Source: Sterolibacteriaceae bacterium (GTDB lineage Bacteria; Pseudomonadota; Gammaproteobacteria; Burkholderiales; Rhodocyclaceae). Taken from it: a stretch of DNA of 57,220 nt. Positions within the stretch are counted from its first letter, which is position 1. Every line of letters starts with the position of its first letter. Position numbers and translations under genes: made by a program. Under the pieces are notes generated by a model, which was not told where the DNA came from, did not search any database, and was given only the letters and a program-made list of their open reading frames with translations. Of this stretch, positions 1-10,602 are shown one piece after another. The stretch lies in the NCBI GenBank assembly GCA_025360425.1, contig JANYCD010000071.1, positions 1-57,220 of the forward strand, in the 5' to 3' direction.

Positions 1-1304
<1,304 letters not shown>

Positions 1305-1338
1305 TGCGCGATGATTGGGCTCGGGTAACATCGGGCGC

Positions 1339-2574
1339 ATGACGGAATTTGCGATTTTTGTGGTGGGGCTGGTGGCCGGCGCTGGTCTGGCGTGGGTGTT
1401 GCTCGCGCCCCATGTACGCGATGCCAGGGCCGAGCTTGAAAAAGAGCGCGCCGTTGCAGCCGTCAAGCTCCAAACGCTGGAGCGCGCCAGTCAATCCCTG
1501 TCGGATACCTTCAAGGCGCTCTCCGCCGATGCCCTGGCGCGCAATAATCAGTCATTCCTCGAATTGGCCAAGACCAGCCTGCAATCGTTTCAGGAAGGGG
1601 CGAAGGGTGATCTGGAAAAACGCCAACAGGCGATCGGTGAACTAATCGCGCCGGTCAAGCAGAGCCTCGACAAGTTCGAGCAGCGTGTGCAGGAAGTGGA
1701 AAAGTCCCGCAGCGAGGCCTACGGTGCCCTGACCTCGCAGGTCAAGTCGCTGCTCGAAACCCAGGGCGAGCTGCGCCACGAGACCGCCAACCTGGTGAAG
1801 GCCCTGCGCGCGCCGCACACGCGCGGTCGCTGGGGCGAACTACAGCTCAAACGCGTGGTGGAGATGGCCGGCATGCTCGACCACTGCGATTTTCACGAGC
1901 AGGAAAGCACCGATACCGAAGAGGGCAAGCTGCGCCCCGACATGGTGGTGCGTCTACCCGGCGGGCGCAACATTGTGGTCGACGCCAAGGCGCCGCTGGC
2001 CGCTTATCTGGACGCACTCGAAGCCCCGGATGAAACGGTGCGCCGCCGCAGGCTCAACGACCACGCCCGCCATGTGCGCGATCACATCACCAAGCTGAGC
2101 CGAAAATCCTATTGGGAGCAGTTTCAGCCCTCGCCGGATTTCGTGGTGCTGTTTCTGCCCGGCGAAACTTTTTATTCCGCCGCGCTGGAGGCCGATCCGT
2201 CGTTGATCGAATTCGGCGTCGACCAGAAGGTCATCCTCGCCACGCCGACCACCCTGATCGCGCTGCTGCGCGCCGTGGCCTACGGTTGGACGCAGGAAGC
2301 TCTGGCGCGCAACGCGCAGGAAATCAGCGCGCTGGGAAAAGACCTGTATGAACGTATCGGCGTGGTGGCCGATCACTGGGGCGACCTCGGCAAGCATCTT
2401 GGCAACGCGGTGGGCGCCTACAACAAGGCGGTATCCTCGCTCGAATCGCGTGTGCTGGTCACCGCCCGCAAATTCCGTGATCTCAAGGCCGCGCCGGAGG
2501 ACGGCGAGATTCGTGAACTGAGGCAGATGGAATCCGCCCCGCGCGCCCTGCAGGCGCCCGAACTCAAGGATTAA
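1339..2574 (+). CDS. rmuC: DNA recombination protein RmuC
   Basis: The 411-residue product opens with one hydrophobic helix (about residues 3-22), followed by a long charged coiled-coil stretch to about residue 130. The RmuC domain follows, with the typical [16 protein letters not shown] segment and the [11 protein letters not shown]...VVDAKAPL segment. RmuC is thought to be a membrane-anchored nuclease-like protein that limits inversions at short repeats. The open frame extends back to 1315, but the ATG at 1339 puts the membrane helix directly at the N terminus, as in the family, so I prefer it. It follows acs by 34 bases in the same direction. No defect is visible. Confidence 0.93.
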   Translation: MTEFAIFVVGLVAGAGLAWVLLAPHVRDARAELEKERAVAAVKLQTLERASQSLSDTFKALSADALARNNQSFLELAKTSLQSFQEGAKGDLEKRQQAIGELIAPVKQSLDKFEQRVQEVEKSRSEAYGALTSQVKSLLETQGELRHETANLVKALRAPHTRGRWGELQLKRVVEMAGMLDHCDFHEQESTDTEEGKLRPDMVVRLPGGRNIVVDAKAPLAAYLDALEAPDETVRRRRLNDHARHVRDHITKLSRKSYWEQFQPSPDFVVLFLPGETFYSAALEADPSLIEFGVDQKVILATPTTLIALLRAVAYGWTQEALARNAQEISALGKDLYERIGVVADHWGDLGKHLGNAVGAYNKAVSSLESRVLVTARKFRDLKAAPEDGEIRELRQMESAPRALQAPELKD

Positions 2575-2593
2575 TTTCAGGAGTTGATCCACA

Positions 2594-2610
2594 GGCTCAC
2601 GTCCTGAGCC
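2594..2610 (+). terminator. Weak hairpin after rmuC
   Basis: GGCTCA (2594-2599) and TGAGCC (2605-2610) form a six-pair stem with a five-base loop, 20 bases after the rmuC stop. No T-run follows, so it may be only a transcript-end structure or chance. Confidence 0.25.
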
Positions 2611-2653
2611 AGCAGGGCCCGCATCATGGCGACTCCCATTAAGGAGAGCCGTC

Positions 2654-2737
2654 ATGAACCCTATCTACCCGGATGTTGATACCGCAGTCTTCCTGATCGT
2701 CACCTCGGTCTGCTCGTTGCTGATGCTGGTGATATAG
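2654..2737 (+). CDS. Very small predicted membrane protein (27 aa)
   Basis: An ATG at 2654 is preceded by a good ribosome site (AAGGAG, 2641-2646, spacing 7) and opens a 27-codon frame ending at TAG 2737. The peptide begins MNPIYPDVD and then has an uninterrupted hydrophobic run of about 18 residues (TAVFLIVTSVCSLLMLVI) reaching the C terminus, so it would be a single-pass membrane peptide. It lies alone between rmuC and the AddB-like gene on the same strand. I do not recognise a family. The ribosome site and the clean start-helix-stop layout are the only support. Confidence 0.45.
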   Translation: MNPIYPDVDTAVFLIVTSVCSLLMLVI

Positions 2738-2787
2738 CCGCCCATGGCACGCCTATCGCCGCCATGCAGGTGTGATAATCACGTGCC

Positions 2788-5502
2788 GTGATTGAACACT
2801 CCAAAAGCCTGATCCTCTGCGCCACCAGCCGTCTCGCCCAGTCCCTGCGCTGGCAGGACGACCGTGCGCATGTGGCGGCGGGCGATGCGCGGTGGCCGAC
2901 GCTGAATACCGCTACGGTTGCGCAATGGTTCGCAAAGCTGGCAGAAGAAGCGCTGCTGCGCGGCAAGGCCGACGGACTGTTGCTGCGTCGCGTGCTCGAT
3001 CCTTTCCAGGAACAATTATTGTGGGAGGGTGTGATCGCCGATTCCATTCCCGATCACGCCGCCAGTTTTTTCGACGTGGCGGGCATGGCCGCCACCGCAG
3101 CTGAAGCTCACGAACTGATCATGGTGTGGGGCATCTCTCCCGTCGCCGCGTATGCGACTGACGAGACGCAGGAGTTTTTGCGCTGGCGGCGCAAGTTTCT
3201 CGAACTCTGCGCGGCGCAGCACCTGGTCGATGCGGCACAACTACAAGGGGCCGTATTGGCGCTGATCGAACGCGGCGCCGTAAAGTTACCACGTGATGTG
3301 TATTTCGCCGGCTTCGACAACATCGCCCCGCAGGAGCTGCGGCTCAAGCAACTGCTGGCGCAGCAGGGCGCCACAGTCGCCGATTGGCAATTTGCCGAGA
3401 CCACAGTGCCAGCCCTCGAAATCCGCATGCTGCCCGAGGCAGATGCCGAACGCCGCGCGGTGGCAGCGTGGGCGGCAGTGCAGCTCGCGGAAAATCCTGC
3501 CGTACAGCTCGGCGTCGTCGTGCCCAATCTCGGCAAAGTCCGCGATGCCATCGAATCTGCACTGGACGATGCCCTGCATCCTGCGCTGCTGCGTCCATCG
3601 CGCGTCGAAGCGCCGCGCGTCTACAACTTCAGTCTCGGCAAGCCGCTTACGCAGCACCCGCTGGTCGGCGCGGCACTGGAGCTTATCGAGCTTGCTTGCG
3701 GTTCCGGCAAGGTCGAGCAAGGCCGCATCGGCGAACTTCTGCGCCATCCGTGCTGGTCGGCGGCCATCCATGAGGCCGATGCACGTGCGCGGCTCGAAGC
3801 CGCGATGCGCGAAAAAATTCCCGCCACCACCACGGTGGCGCGGGTGCGGTCTTTTGCGCAATGGTTCGATCAGGACAACGATCCCAAGACCTTGCCACAA
3901 CTGCTTAACAACCTCGCCGTCATTGAAACCACGCGAGATGAATGGCGCAGTGGCAATACTCGGAAAGCATTGCCTTCTGTATGGGCCGCGCGCTTCCGCC
4001 ACTTGCTGCGCGCTGCCGGCTGGCCGGGTGAAAGAACGCTATCGAGCCACGAGTTCCAGGCTCGTCAAGCCTTCATCGACGAACTCGACAAGCTCACCGC
4101 CCTCGACGGCATCCTCGGCGAAATCCAGGTACGTGATGCGCATCGCCGCCTCACCCAACTTTGCAACGCACATGTATTCCAGGCCGAGACGACCGGCGAG
4201 CCGCATGTCCAGGTGGTGGGTATGCTCGAAGCTGGCGGCATGCACTTCGATGCGTTGTGGGTGATGGGCATGACCGACGACGTTTGGCCATCTGCGCCGC
4301 GCCCCAATCCGCTACTGCCTGCCGAACTGCAACGCAGTGTGGGTTCTCCAAATTCGTCGGCGCAAGCGCAGCTTGCCTTTGCCAACTCGATTCACCAGCG
4401 CCTGCTGCAATGCGCGCCCGACATCGTCTTTTCCTTCGCGCGCATGGATGGCGCGACTGAACTGCGCCCAAGTCCCTTGCTTGCGCCATATCTTGCCGAA
4501 TTGCCCGCATTGACTATGCCCGCAACCAAGCCGCTGCCGACAAGCGCATGGGCCGAGCCCATCGATGACAGCACCGCACCCCCGGTGCATGAGGGCGAAC
4601 ATGTCCACGGCGGCACTGGCCTGCTTAAAGCGCAGGCCATCTGCCCGGCCTGGGCCTACTTCCGCTATCGCCTAGGCGCCAAGAAACTGCAAACGCCGGT
4701 CGAAGGACTCGACGCAGCCGCGCGCGGCAGCATCGTGCATGAAGCCCTGCGCAGTTTCTGGACGGCGACGGGATCATCGTCAGCGCTGCGCGCCATGAGC
4801 GACACCGAACGCAGCGTCGCGATCGACAGCGCCGCCGATGCCGCCCTCACCGAGTACGACGCCGAACACCGTGCCTCACCACTGCCAGCAGTGTTCCGCA
4901 AACTCGAACGCGAACGCCTGCAGCGCCTGCTTGGCAACTGGCTCGCCGTCGAGCTGCAACGGGAGCAGCCGTTCAGCGTGGTGTCGTGCGAAGAGCGCAT
5001 CACTGTTGATATCGAAGGCATCCAGTGCAATCTGCAAATCGACCGAATCGACCAGCTTGAAGACGGCCGTCGCATCGTCATCGACTACAAGACCGGCGCG
5101 GTGAACGGCTACAAATCCTGGGCCGACATGCGCATCACCGACCCGCAACTGCCGATCTATGCCGCCATTGCGCAGTCCGAACAAGCCACGGCCGCGGTCG
5201 CGTTCGGCAAAGTGCAGCTCGACGACTCCGCCTTCCTCGGAATCGCCTCCGCTGACGGCCTGCTGCCGCGCGTGCCTGGCATCGACAGCCGCGACGGCCG
5301 CAAGGTATTCAGCGAAGGCGAGTTCGCCGACTGGCAGGCCGTGCTAAGGCACTGGCGCAGCAGCATCGAGGAGATCGCGCTTGAAGTGAAGTTCGGCGCC
5401 GCCGCCGTGACCGTCGCCGACGCAGCCGACCTCAAATATTGCGACGTACTGCCGCTGCTGCGCCTCGCCGAACGCCGCGCGCAGTGGGAGGCAGAACAAT
5501 GA
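2788..5502 (+). CDS. AddB-like DNA repair protein with PD-(D/E)XK nuclease domain
   Basis: This 904-residue protein resembles the 'probable DNA repair protein' group of Betaproteobacteria that pairs with a UvrD-like helicase, in the manner of AddB with AddA. The N-terminal and middle parts look like an inactive helicase fold, with no Walker A motif near the start. The C-terminal nuclease domain carries LQIDRID and VIDYKTG around residues 750-770, the catalytic Asp and Glu/Asp-X-Lys positions of the RecB nuclease family. A cysteine in ICPAWAYFRYRLG (about residue 618) matches the first cysteine of the AddB iron-sulphur staple, but the usual C-terminal cysteine cluster is not evident; one Cys sits at LKYCDVL. 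Translation starts at GTG. The helicase partner follows after 97 bases. Confidence 0.85.
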   Translation: MIEHSKSLILCATSRLAQSLRWQDDRAHVAAGDARWPTLNTATVAQWFAKLAEEALLRGKADGLLLRRVLDPFQEQLLWEGVIADSIPDHAASFFDVAGMAATAAEAHELIMVWGISPVAAYATDETQEFLRWRRKFLELCAAQHLVDAAQLQGAVLALIERGAVKLPRDVYFAGFDNIAPQELRLKQLLAQQGATVADWQFAETTVPALEIRMLPEADAERRAVAAWAAVQLAENPAVQLGVVVPNLGKVRDAIESALDDALHPALLRPSRVEAPRVYNFSLGKPLTQHPLVGAALELIELACGSGKVEQGRIGELLRHPCWSAAIHEADARARLEAAMREKIPATTTVARVRSFAQWFDQDNDPKTLPQLLNNLAVIETTRDEWRSGNTRKALPSVWAARFRHLLRAAGWPGERTLSSHEFQARQAFIDELDKLTALDGILGEIQVRDAHRRLTQLCNAHVFQAETTGEPHVQVVGMLEAGGMHFDALWVMGMTDDVWPSAPRPNPLLPAELQRSVGSPNSSAQAQLAFANSIHQRLLQCAPDIVFSFARMDGATELRPSPLLAPYLAELPALTMPATKPLPTSAWAEPIDDSTAPPVHEGEHVHGGTGLLKAQAICPAWAYFRYRLGAKKLQTPVEGLDAAARGSIVHEALRSFWTATGSSSALRAMSDTERSVAIDSAADAALTEYDAEHRASPLPAVFRKLERERLQRLLGNWLAVELQREQPFSVVSCEERITVDIEGIQCNLQIDRIDQLEDGRRIVIDYKTGAVNGYKSWADMRITDPQLPIYAAIAQSEQATAAVAFGKVQLDDSAFLGIASADGLLPRVPGIDSRDGRKVFSEGEFADWQAVLRHWRSSIEEIALEVKFGAAAVTVADAADLKYCDVLPLLRLAERRAQWEAEQ

Positions 5503-5517
5503 AAACCAAAATCCTTG

Positions 5518-5582
5518 ACCACAGAGGATGCAGAGTACACAGAGGAAACCTTGCTTTTGTTTTCCTCCGCGTCCTCTGTGGT
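5518..5582. repeat. Palindromic intergenic repeat between the addB-like and addA-like genes
   Basis: A perfect 11-base inverted repeat, ACCACAGAGGA (5518-5528) and TCCTCTGTGGT (5572-5582), encloses a second pair GAGGAAA (5542-5548) and TTTCCTC (5561-5567). The whole 65-base unit fills most of the gap between the two nuclease genes. The CACAGAGGA wording matches a dispersed intergenic repeat type seen in many beta- and gammaproteobacterial genomes (from memory). It could fold in the transcript and affect the ratio of the two subunits. Confidence 0.6.
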
Positions 5583-5599
5583 GAAACGCGTTTGACGTT

Positions 5600-8500
5600 A
5601 TGACTGAAGCCGATCTCCTCGCCATCGACGAAACCGCGCGCCTGCGCGCGCTTGAGGTTGCCTCCTTTATCGTCGAAGCGCCCGCCGGCGCCGGCAAGAC
5701 CGAGCTGCTCACGCAGCGCTACCTGCGCCTGCTGGCGACGGTGAAAGAGCCGGAAGAAATCATCGCCATCACCTTCACCAACAAGGCGGTGGCCGAAATG
5801 CGCGCGCGCATCCTGCTGAGTCTGTCGTCCGCCACACAAGCCGCAAGCGAAACGCTGGCTCTCCACAAGCGGATCACGCGCAAGCTCGCGCTCGATGCAC
5901 TCGCGCGCGATGCCGAACTCGGCTGGCAATTGTTGGAAAACCCGGCTCGGCTTCGCATTACGACCATTGACGCATTGAGCGCCAGCCTCGCGCGGCAGAT
6001 GCCTTTCCTGTCCCGCTTCGGCGCGCAGCCGGCCGTCAGCGACGATAGCACCAGCCACTACGATGCCGCCGCACTGCGCACGCTCGCCCTGCTCGAAGGC
6101 GAAGACGAAGCAGCCAAGACAGTAGAAAAAGCGCTGCGCTACTTTCACAACGACACCGCCCGCCTGCAAAAACTGCTGGTGTCCATGCTCGAACGGCGCG
6201 ACCAATGGCTCGGCCATCTGAATACAGTCGAACATGATCAAGGCGGCGCGCTCGCCATGCTGGTGGCAAGCGATCTGACGCGCGCCGGCATGGCCATCGA
6301 ATCGGGCATGCAGGCCCAGCTCAGGGCTACAGCCCACTATGCGGCGGGCAATCTGATCGCGGCGGGAAGCGATTCCATCATCAAGACGCTTGAGCACTGG
6401 ACGCACGAACTGACCGGCGACCTGAGCGAACTCAATCACTGGCGCGCCCTGGCTTCCTTGCTGCTCACCAACAGTGGCACGCTGCGCAAGCGCTTCGACA
6501 AGAACATGGGCCTGCCCGCGGAGAAAGAGGCCAAGACGTTCAAGGAGGCGCTGGCCGCCTGCATTGACACATTGACGCAACAGCCCGGCGTCGAAGCAGC
6601 CCTGGCCCGTATACAACTGTTACCGGAGCCTGCGCTCGATGCCGAAGAAGCGCGCATCGTCGGCATCTTCGCGCGCCTGCTCAAGCTCGCCGCCGCGCAG
6701 TTGTGGACGGTGTTCCAGCAGCAGCGCGAAGTCGACTTCATTGAGATCGCGCAACGTGCGCTCTCCGCACTCGGCGACGAGACGGAGCCTTCCAATCTGC
6801 AACTCAAGCTCGACTACCGCATCAGCCATCTGCTGGTCGATGAGTTCCAGGACACCAGCCCGGCGCAGATCACGCTGCTTGAGCGGCTCACTGCCGGCTG
6901 GCAGCGGGGCGACGGGCGCACGTTGTTTGTCGTCGGCGACCCGATGCAGTCCATCTATCGCTTCCGCAAGGCCGACGTTGCCCTGTTCCTGCAGGCGCGC
7001 CAGAGTGGCATCGGCGGCATCCGCCTCGAATCACTGCGCCTCAACCGCAACAACCGCTCCCACCCCGGAGTGGTGGACTGGATCAACGCCACCTTCCCCG
7101 AGGTCTTTCCCCCCGCCGACAACCCGCATACCGGCGCGGTGAAGTTCGCCTCCTCCGTCGCCACCAAAGCGGCAGACGACAGCGCGGGCGTGTTCACCCA
7201 CACCGTGCTCGTCGCTGACGACGCCGAAGACGCCAACATCGACGAAGCCCGCAAGATCATCGCCATCCTCCGCGCCGAGCGCACCGCGCATCCAAAGGAC
7301 AGCATCGCCATTCTTGTTCGCGCTCGTAGCCATCTCGATGCGTTGGTCACCGAATTGCAACGCAGCGCGCCGGAGCTGCGCTATCAGGCAGTCGAAATCG
7401 AGGCTCTCGCTGAACGGCAAGTGGTGCAAGACCTGCTGGCCCTCACGCGCGCCCTGCATCATCGCGGCGACCGCGTTAACTGGCTGGCCACATTGCGCGC
7501 GCCCTGGTGCGGCCTCACCTTGCCCGACCTGCATGCGCTCGCGGCGAACGATCACAAGAGCACCGTGTGGCAATTGATGAATGGGCAACTGATTAACGAC
7601 CAGGCGCGCATCGACAACCTATCCGCCGACGGTCAACAACGCCTGCAACATCTGCGGGCCGTGTTGACTGAGGCGCTGGCCCAGCAGGGCCGCTTGCGCA
7701 CGCGGCGCTGGGTCGAAGCGGCATGGCGCATGCTCGGTGGCGAAGCCTGCCTGCACGACGCCGCAGAATGCATGGACGCCGAAGCGTACTTCCGCCTCAT
7801 CGACCAGCTTGACGCGAGCGGTGGTTTTACACTCGACCGGCTCGACAAGGAAATCGCTTCGCTCTACGCCGAACCCGATCCGAATGCCGCGAATGCAGAA
7901 ACGCCGGCCATCCAGATCATGACCGTGCACAAATCCAAGGGCCTGGAATTCGACAGCGTCATCCTGCCCGGCCTGCAGCGTAAGTTACCGAGCAACGAAA
8001 GCAGCCTGCTGCTGTGGGAAGAGTTCGTCGACGGCCACGGCCACGAACATTTGGTCATCGCCCCGGTCAAGCCAAGACGTCGATGGAGACCCCCGGACGG
8101 GGGCAGCACAAACGACAAACTTCCGACCGCCTACGACTACCTGCGCACGCTGGATGCGGAACGCGAAAGCAACGAAGGTAGCCGCGTCCTCTACGTCGCC
8201 GCCACCCGCGCCATCCGCGCCCTGCACCTCGTGGCCTCAGCCACCGTGCAAGCGAAAGAAGAGGGCGACGTACTCAAACCTCCAGTAAAAGGCTCGCCCC
8301 TCGCCGCACTCTGGCCGGCAGTCGAAGCCGACTTCAACCAAGAGCTGGCGCAATGGCAGGGCTGCGAGCAAGACGAACAGGACGACAACAACTTCGCCGA
8401 GTTCGTCCCCAAACTCACCCGCCTCGCCGCCCCAACAATCCCCGCCTATCTGCAAGGCGAAGCCGCAGAAGTTCCATCCGTTCGTGCTGAGCCTGCCGAA

Positions 8501-9100
8501 GCGTACGACTACGAAGCAAGCGACGACACCCCAGACACCAACCGCCCCCTCCTCGCCGACATAGGCTCGCTGGTCCACCGCACCCTCGAACTCATCGCCC
8601 AGGACGGCCTCGACCAATGGAGCGTCGAACGCATCAAGGCATCGCAACCAGCATTCAAGCGCTGGCTACAAAGCAGGGGGCATGCAGCGTCAGTGCTGGA
8701 CGATGCGGCAACCCAGGTACAAGAGGCAGTCAGCAACGCCATCAGCAGCGAGGCAGGGCGCTGGATACTCGCAAAGCACGAGTCGGAAGGCAACGAACTT
8801 GCGCTGACCAGCCGCTGCGACGGACGAACGTTGTCGAACGTGATCGACCGTACCTTCATCGATAACGGTGAGCGCTGGATCATTGATTACAAGACGGCGC
8901 GGTTCGAGATGGATGCGAAGGAAGGGAGCTTCACCGCAAGAGCGGAAGGCTATCGCTCGCAACTGGAGCGCTATGCCGCGCTATTTGCCGAAGAGGGTTT
9001 GCCAATCCGCATAGGGGTTTTCTTCATTGCTCATGGCGCGTTTACCGAAATCCAGCACACCGGCGCTGCTATTCAGACTAACTTGTCGAGTAGCTTTTAA
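5600..9100 (+). CDS. UvrD/AddA-type ATP-dependent helicase-exonuclease
   Basis: The 1166-residue protein is an SF1 helicase with a C-terminal RecB-type nuclease. The Walker A motif APAGAGKTELL is near residue 27, ITFTNKAVAEM follows, the DEFQDTSPAQ motif II lies near residue 413, VVGDPMQSIYRFR is motif III, and TVHKSKGLEFDSVI is near residue 772. The nuclease site VIDRTF...WIIDYKTA is near residue 1095. Together with the preceding AddB-like protein it should resect double-strand breaks for recombination, like RecBCD or AddAB. It starts at an ATG 97 bases after its partner, with a palindromic repeat in between. All motifs are intact. Confidence 0.92.
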   Translation: MTEADLLAIDETARLRALEVASFIVEAPAGAGKTELLTQRYLRLLATVKEPEEIIAITFTNKAVAEMRARILLSLSSATQAASETLALHKRITRKLALDALARDAELGWQLLENPARLRITTIDALSASLARQMPFLSRFGAQPAVSDDSTSHYDAAALRTLALLEGEDEAAKTVEKALRYFHNDTARLQKLLVSMLERRDQWLGHLNTVEHDQGGALAMLVASDLTRAGMAIESGMQAQLRATAHYAAGNLIAAGSDSIIKTLEHWTHELTGDLSELNHWRALASLLLTNSGTLRKRFDKNMGLPAEKEAKTFKEALAACIDTLTQQPGVEAALARIQLLPEPALDAEEARIVGIFARLLKLAAAQLWTVFQQQREVDFIEIAQRALSALGDETEPSNLQLKLDYRISHLLVDEFQDTSPAQITLLERLTAGWQRGDGRTLFVVGDPMQSIYRFRKADVALFLQARQSGIGGIRLESLRLNRNNRSHPGVVDWINATFPEVFPPADNPHTGAVKFASSVATKAADDSAGVFTHTVLVADDAEDANIDEARKIIAILRAERTAHPKDSIAILVRARSHLDALVTELQRSAPELRYQAVEIEALAERQVVQDLLALTRALHHRGDRVNWLATLRAPWCGLTLPDLHALAANDHKSTVWQLMNGQLINDQARIDNLSADGQQRLQHLRAVLTEALAQQGRLRTRRWVEAAWRMLGGEACLHDAAECMDAEAYFRLIDQLDASGGFTLDRLDKEIASLYAEPDPNAANAETPAIQIMTVHKSKGLEFDSVILPGLQRKLPSNESSLLLWEEFVDGHGHEHLVIAPVKPRRRWRPPDGGSTNDKLPTAYDYLRTLDAERESNEGSRVLYVAATRAIRALHLVASATVQAKEEGDVLKPPVKGSPLAALWPAVEADFNQELAQWQGCEQDEQDDNNFAEFVPKLTRLAAPTIPAYLQGEAAEVPSVRAEPAEAYDYEASDDTPDTNRPLLADIGSLVHRTLELIAQDGLDQWSVERIKASQPAFKRWLQSRGHAASVLDDAATQVQEAVSNAISSEAGRWILAKHESEGNELALTSRCDGRTLSNVIDRTFIDNGERWIIDYKTARFEMDAKEGSFTARAEGYRSQLERYAALFAEEGLPIRIGVFFIAHGAFTEIQHTGAAIQTNLSSSF

Positions 9101-9106
9101 GCTACA

Positions 9107-9439
9107 ATGAATCCCGTGATTGAAATTTTCCGCTACCAGACCGCTGATGGCAAAGAGCCAGTGACGGAATGGCTTCAATCAATGCGCGATAAACAGGCTC
9201 AGGCCAAGCTTCGGGTTCGCCTCCGACGCATGGAGGCAGGCAACTTCGGCGATTGCAAACCGGTTGGCGATGGCGTGCTGGAACTTCGCGAACATCTGGG
9301 TGCAGGTTACCGCGTGTACTTCGGGCGGCACGGGCAGCAGGTTGTGATTTTGCTCTGTGGTGGCAGCAAGAAACCACAGGCGGCAGACATCGGCAAGGCC
9401 AAGGAATTTTGGGCCGACTGGAAACGGAGGCAGACATGA
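9107..9439 (+). CDS. RelE/HigB-like toxin (HI1419-type addiction module killer)
   Basis: This 110-residue protein matches the small RelE-superfamily toxins encoded upstream of their antitoxin (the HI1419/HI1420 arrangement). Visible family features are the N-terminal IEIFRYQT strand, the basic helix around KLRVRLRRMEAGNFGD, and the C-terminal VYFGRHGQQVVILLCGG strands followed by DIGKAKEFW. Such toxins usually cleave mRNA at the ribosome. It begins 6 bases after the helicase stop, and its TGA overlaps the antitoxin ATG (ATGA at 9436-9439), so the pair is co-translated. Nothing suggests inactivation. Confidence 0.85.
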   Translation: MNPVIEIFRYQTADGKEPVTEWLQSMRDKQAQAKLRVRLRRMEAGNFGDCKPVGDGVLELREHLGAGYRVYFGRHGQQVVILLCGGSKKPQAADIGKAKEFWADWKRRQT

Positions 9440-9768
9440 AGCGAAAGATTACAGCGGCGGTATCGCATCACGAGCGCGAAGTCGAAGAACTTCGCGCCGA
9501 TCATCAACTCGCCGTCGAGTACCTGAAAGCCGCGATGGAATCGCTCGACGACCCCGATGACAGAGCCGCAGGACTATTGGCGCTGCGCACGATTGCCGAA
9601 GCCTATGGTGGCCTTGGCGCCGTTGCGGCTGAAGCGGGGATCAGCCGCGAATCGCTTTACCGTGCGCTCTCACCGGCTGGCAACCCAACATTGAAAACCC
9701 TGCTTGCGGTGCTGAAGACAGTGGGGATGCGGCTTTCTGTCGAGCCAGATCATCATGTGGCTGCGTGA
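9436..9768 (+). CDS. Antitoxin of HI1420 type (XRE-like DNA-binding)
   Basis: This 110-residue protein is the partner of the preceding toxin. Its C-terminal half has the helix-turn-helix typical of the HI1420 antitoxin family: LGAVAAEAGISRESLYRALS, then NPTLKTLLAVLKTVGMRLSV. The N-terminal half is charged and helical and probably binds the toxin. The start is fixed by the four-base ATGA overlap with the toxin stop; a longer open frame upstream in this phase is not needed. The 3' end overlaps by 16 bases the opposite-strand frame of the broken hipA gene, consistent with insertion or deletion at this point. Confidence 0.83.
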   Translation: MKRKITAAVSHHEREVEELRADHQLAVEYLKAAMESLDDPDDRAAGLLALRTIAEAYGGLGAVAAEAGISRESLYRALSPAGNPTLKTLLAVLKTVGMRLSVEPDHHVAA

Positions 9769-10268
9769 TCAGCAGGAAATCGACTCCGGTACCTTGGATC
9801 TGGGTAAATGACACTGATCCCTTTAGACCATAAGGAGGTCACAAAGTCATTCCTCTGAGTTATCGGTTCCTCGTGGAATCCCTTGCGAATATCCAGCGCA
9901 CCCACGCGGTTGTTGCCTGCCGACAATAAATAATCGGATTCGCTGAGCGTGTTGGGTGCGGCCTTGCGGCGGTTTTCAATCACACGCCGCCCCCATTGGT
10001 CAGGCGCGGCATCGCGGATGCCACCGAAGTCGACCAGGCCATTGAGGGGAAACAATTCCACATTGCGAACCTGCTGTCCCGCCTTGAAACCAAGCGAGAC
10101 GGGATCGACTTCGATGCCATTGGCGCGATTGAGATAGCGTTGTCCGTACACGAAGCTCGAACCAAGCAGGTCGCTGCCGTTCTCAGTTATTTTGAGCACG
10201 CCAGCGGGAACCGATTCTGTCTCGCCCGGCAGACAGGCGTAGACGATGAGCTCTTTTTCAGAAGTCAT
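9753..10268 (-). pseudogene. hipA: HipA toxin kinase, truncated after its N-terminal third
   Basis: The first about 128 residues (10268 down to about 9885) match the N-terminal domain of HipA-type Ser/Thr kinases: a VGVL-like start, FVYGQRYL, SLGFKAGQQV, GLVDFGGIRDAAPDQWGRRVIE, and SDYLLSAGNNRVGALDIR. After GALDIR the frame runs on into about 43 unrelated residues. The whole catalytic and ATP-binding part, normally another about 300 residues, is missing. The break lies beside the neighbouring toxin-antitoxin pair. The start overlaps the end of the hipB-like gene (10258-10268). It should have no kinase activity; any remaining role, such as co-repression, is speculation. Confidence 0.8.
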
Positions 10269-10602
10269 ATCGTGCTTGTTCTTTTTCGCTGAGCGGCCTT
10301 GCCCGGCGGGTTTGTTCTTTGGCTTCGAGTTGCGCTATTGCCGGGTCGTTCGCACCGGCAATAAGTTGCCTGATGAGATCGATCCGCCCCAGTGCGTCGA
10401 GATAGCGAACAATCTGGCCCACGGCAATCGAAGGGTCGCCATTTTCGATGCGCGACAGCGTATTGCGGCTGACACCTACCCGCTCGGCGGCAGCACTTTG
10501 CGTCATGCGGCGGGCGGTGCGCAGGCGTGTCAGCAGCTTCCCCAAATCGCGTAATTGGGTAGCCGTCGAGTCCGACAGAGCAGATTTTTGCTGTATTTTC
10601 AT
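10258..10602 (-). CDS. hipB: HipB-like XRE-family repressor/antitoxin
   Basis: This 114-residue protein has a Cro/CI-type helix-turn-helix (LTRLRTARRMTQSAAAERV, then SRNTLSRIENGDPSIAVG) and the short C-terminal tail seen in HipB-like antitoxins. I place the start at the ATG at 10602, not at the upstream in-frame GTG at 10629. A good promoter (-35 at 10655-10660, -10 at 10632-10637) would start transcription near 10625, downstream of the GTG. Its stop overlaps the hipA start by 11 bases, the usual hipBA layout. The repressor and its operator look intact although the toxin is truncated. Confidence 0.82.
   Translation of the reverse strand: MKIQQKSALSDSTATQLRDLGKLLTRLRTARRMTQSAAAERVGVSRNTLSRIENGDPSIAVGQIVRYLDALGRIDLIRQLIAGANDPAIAQLEAKEQTRRARPLSEKEQARYDF

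Noticed and set aside
5432-6616. Long minus-strand open frame (394 codons) opposite the AddA-like gene
   Set aside because: It is the antisense of an intact helicase with all motifs; its composition is typical of a high-GC shadow frame and no domain is visible.
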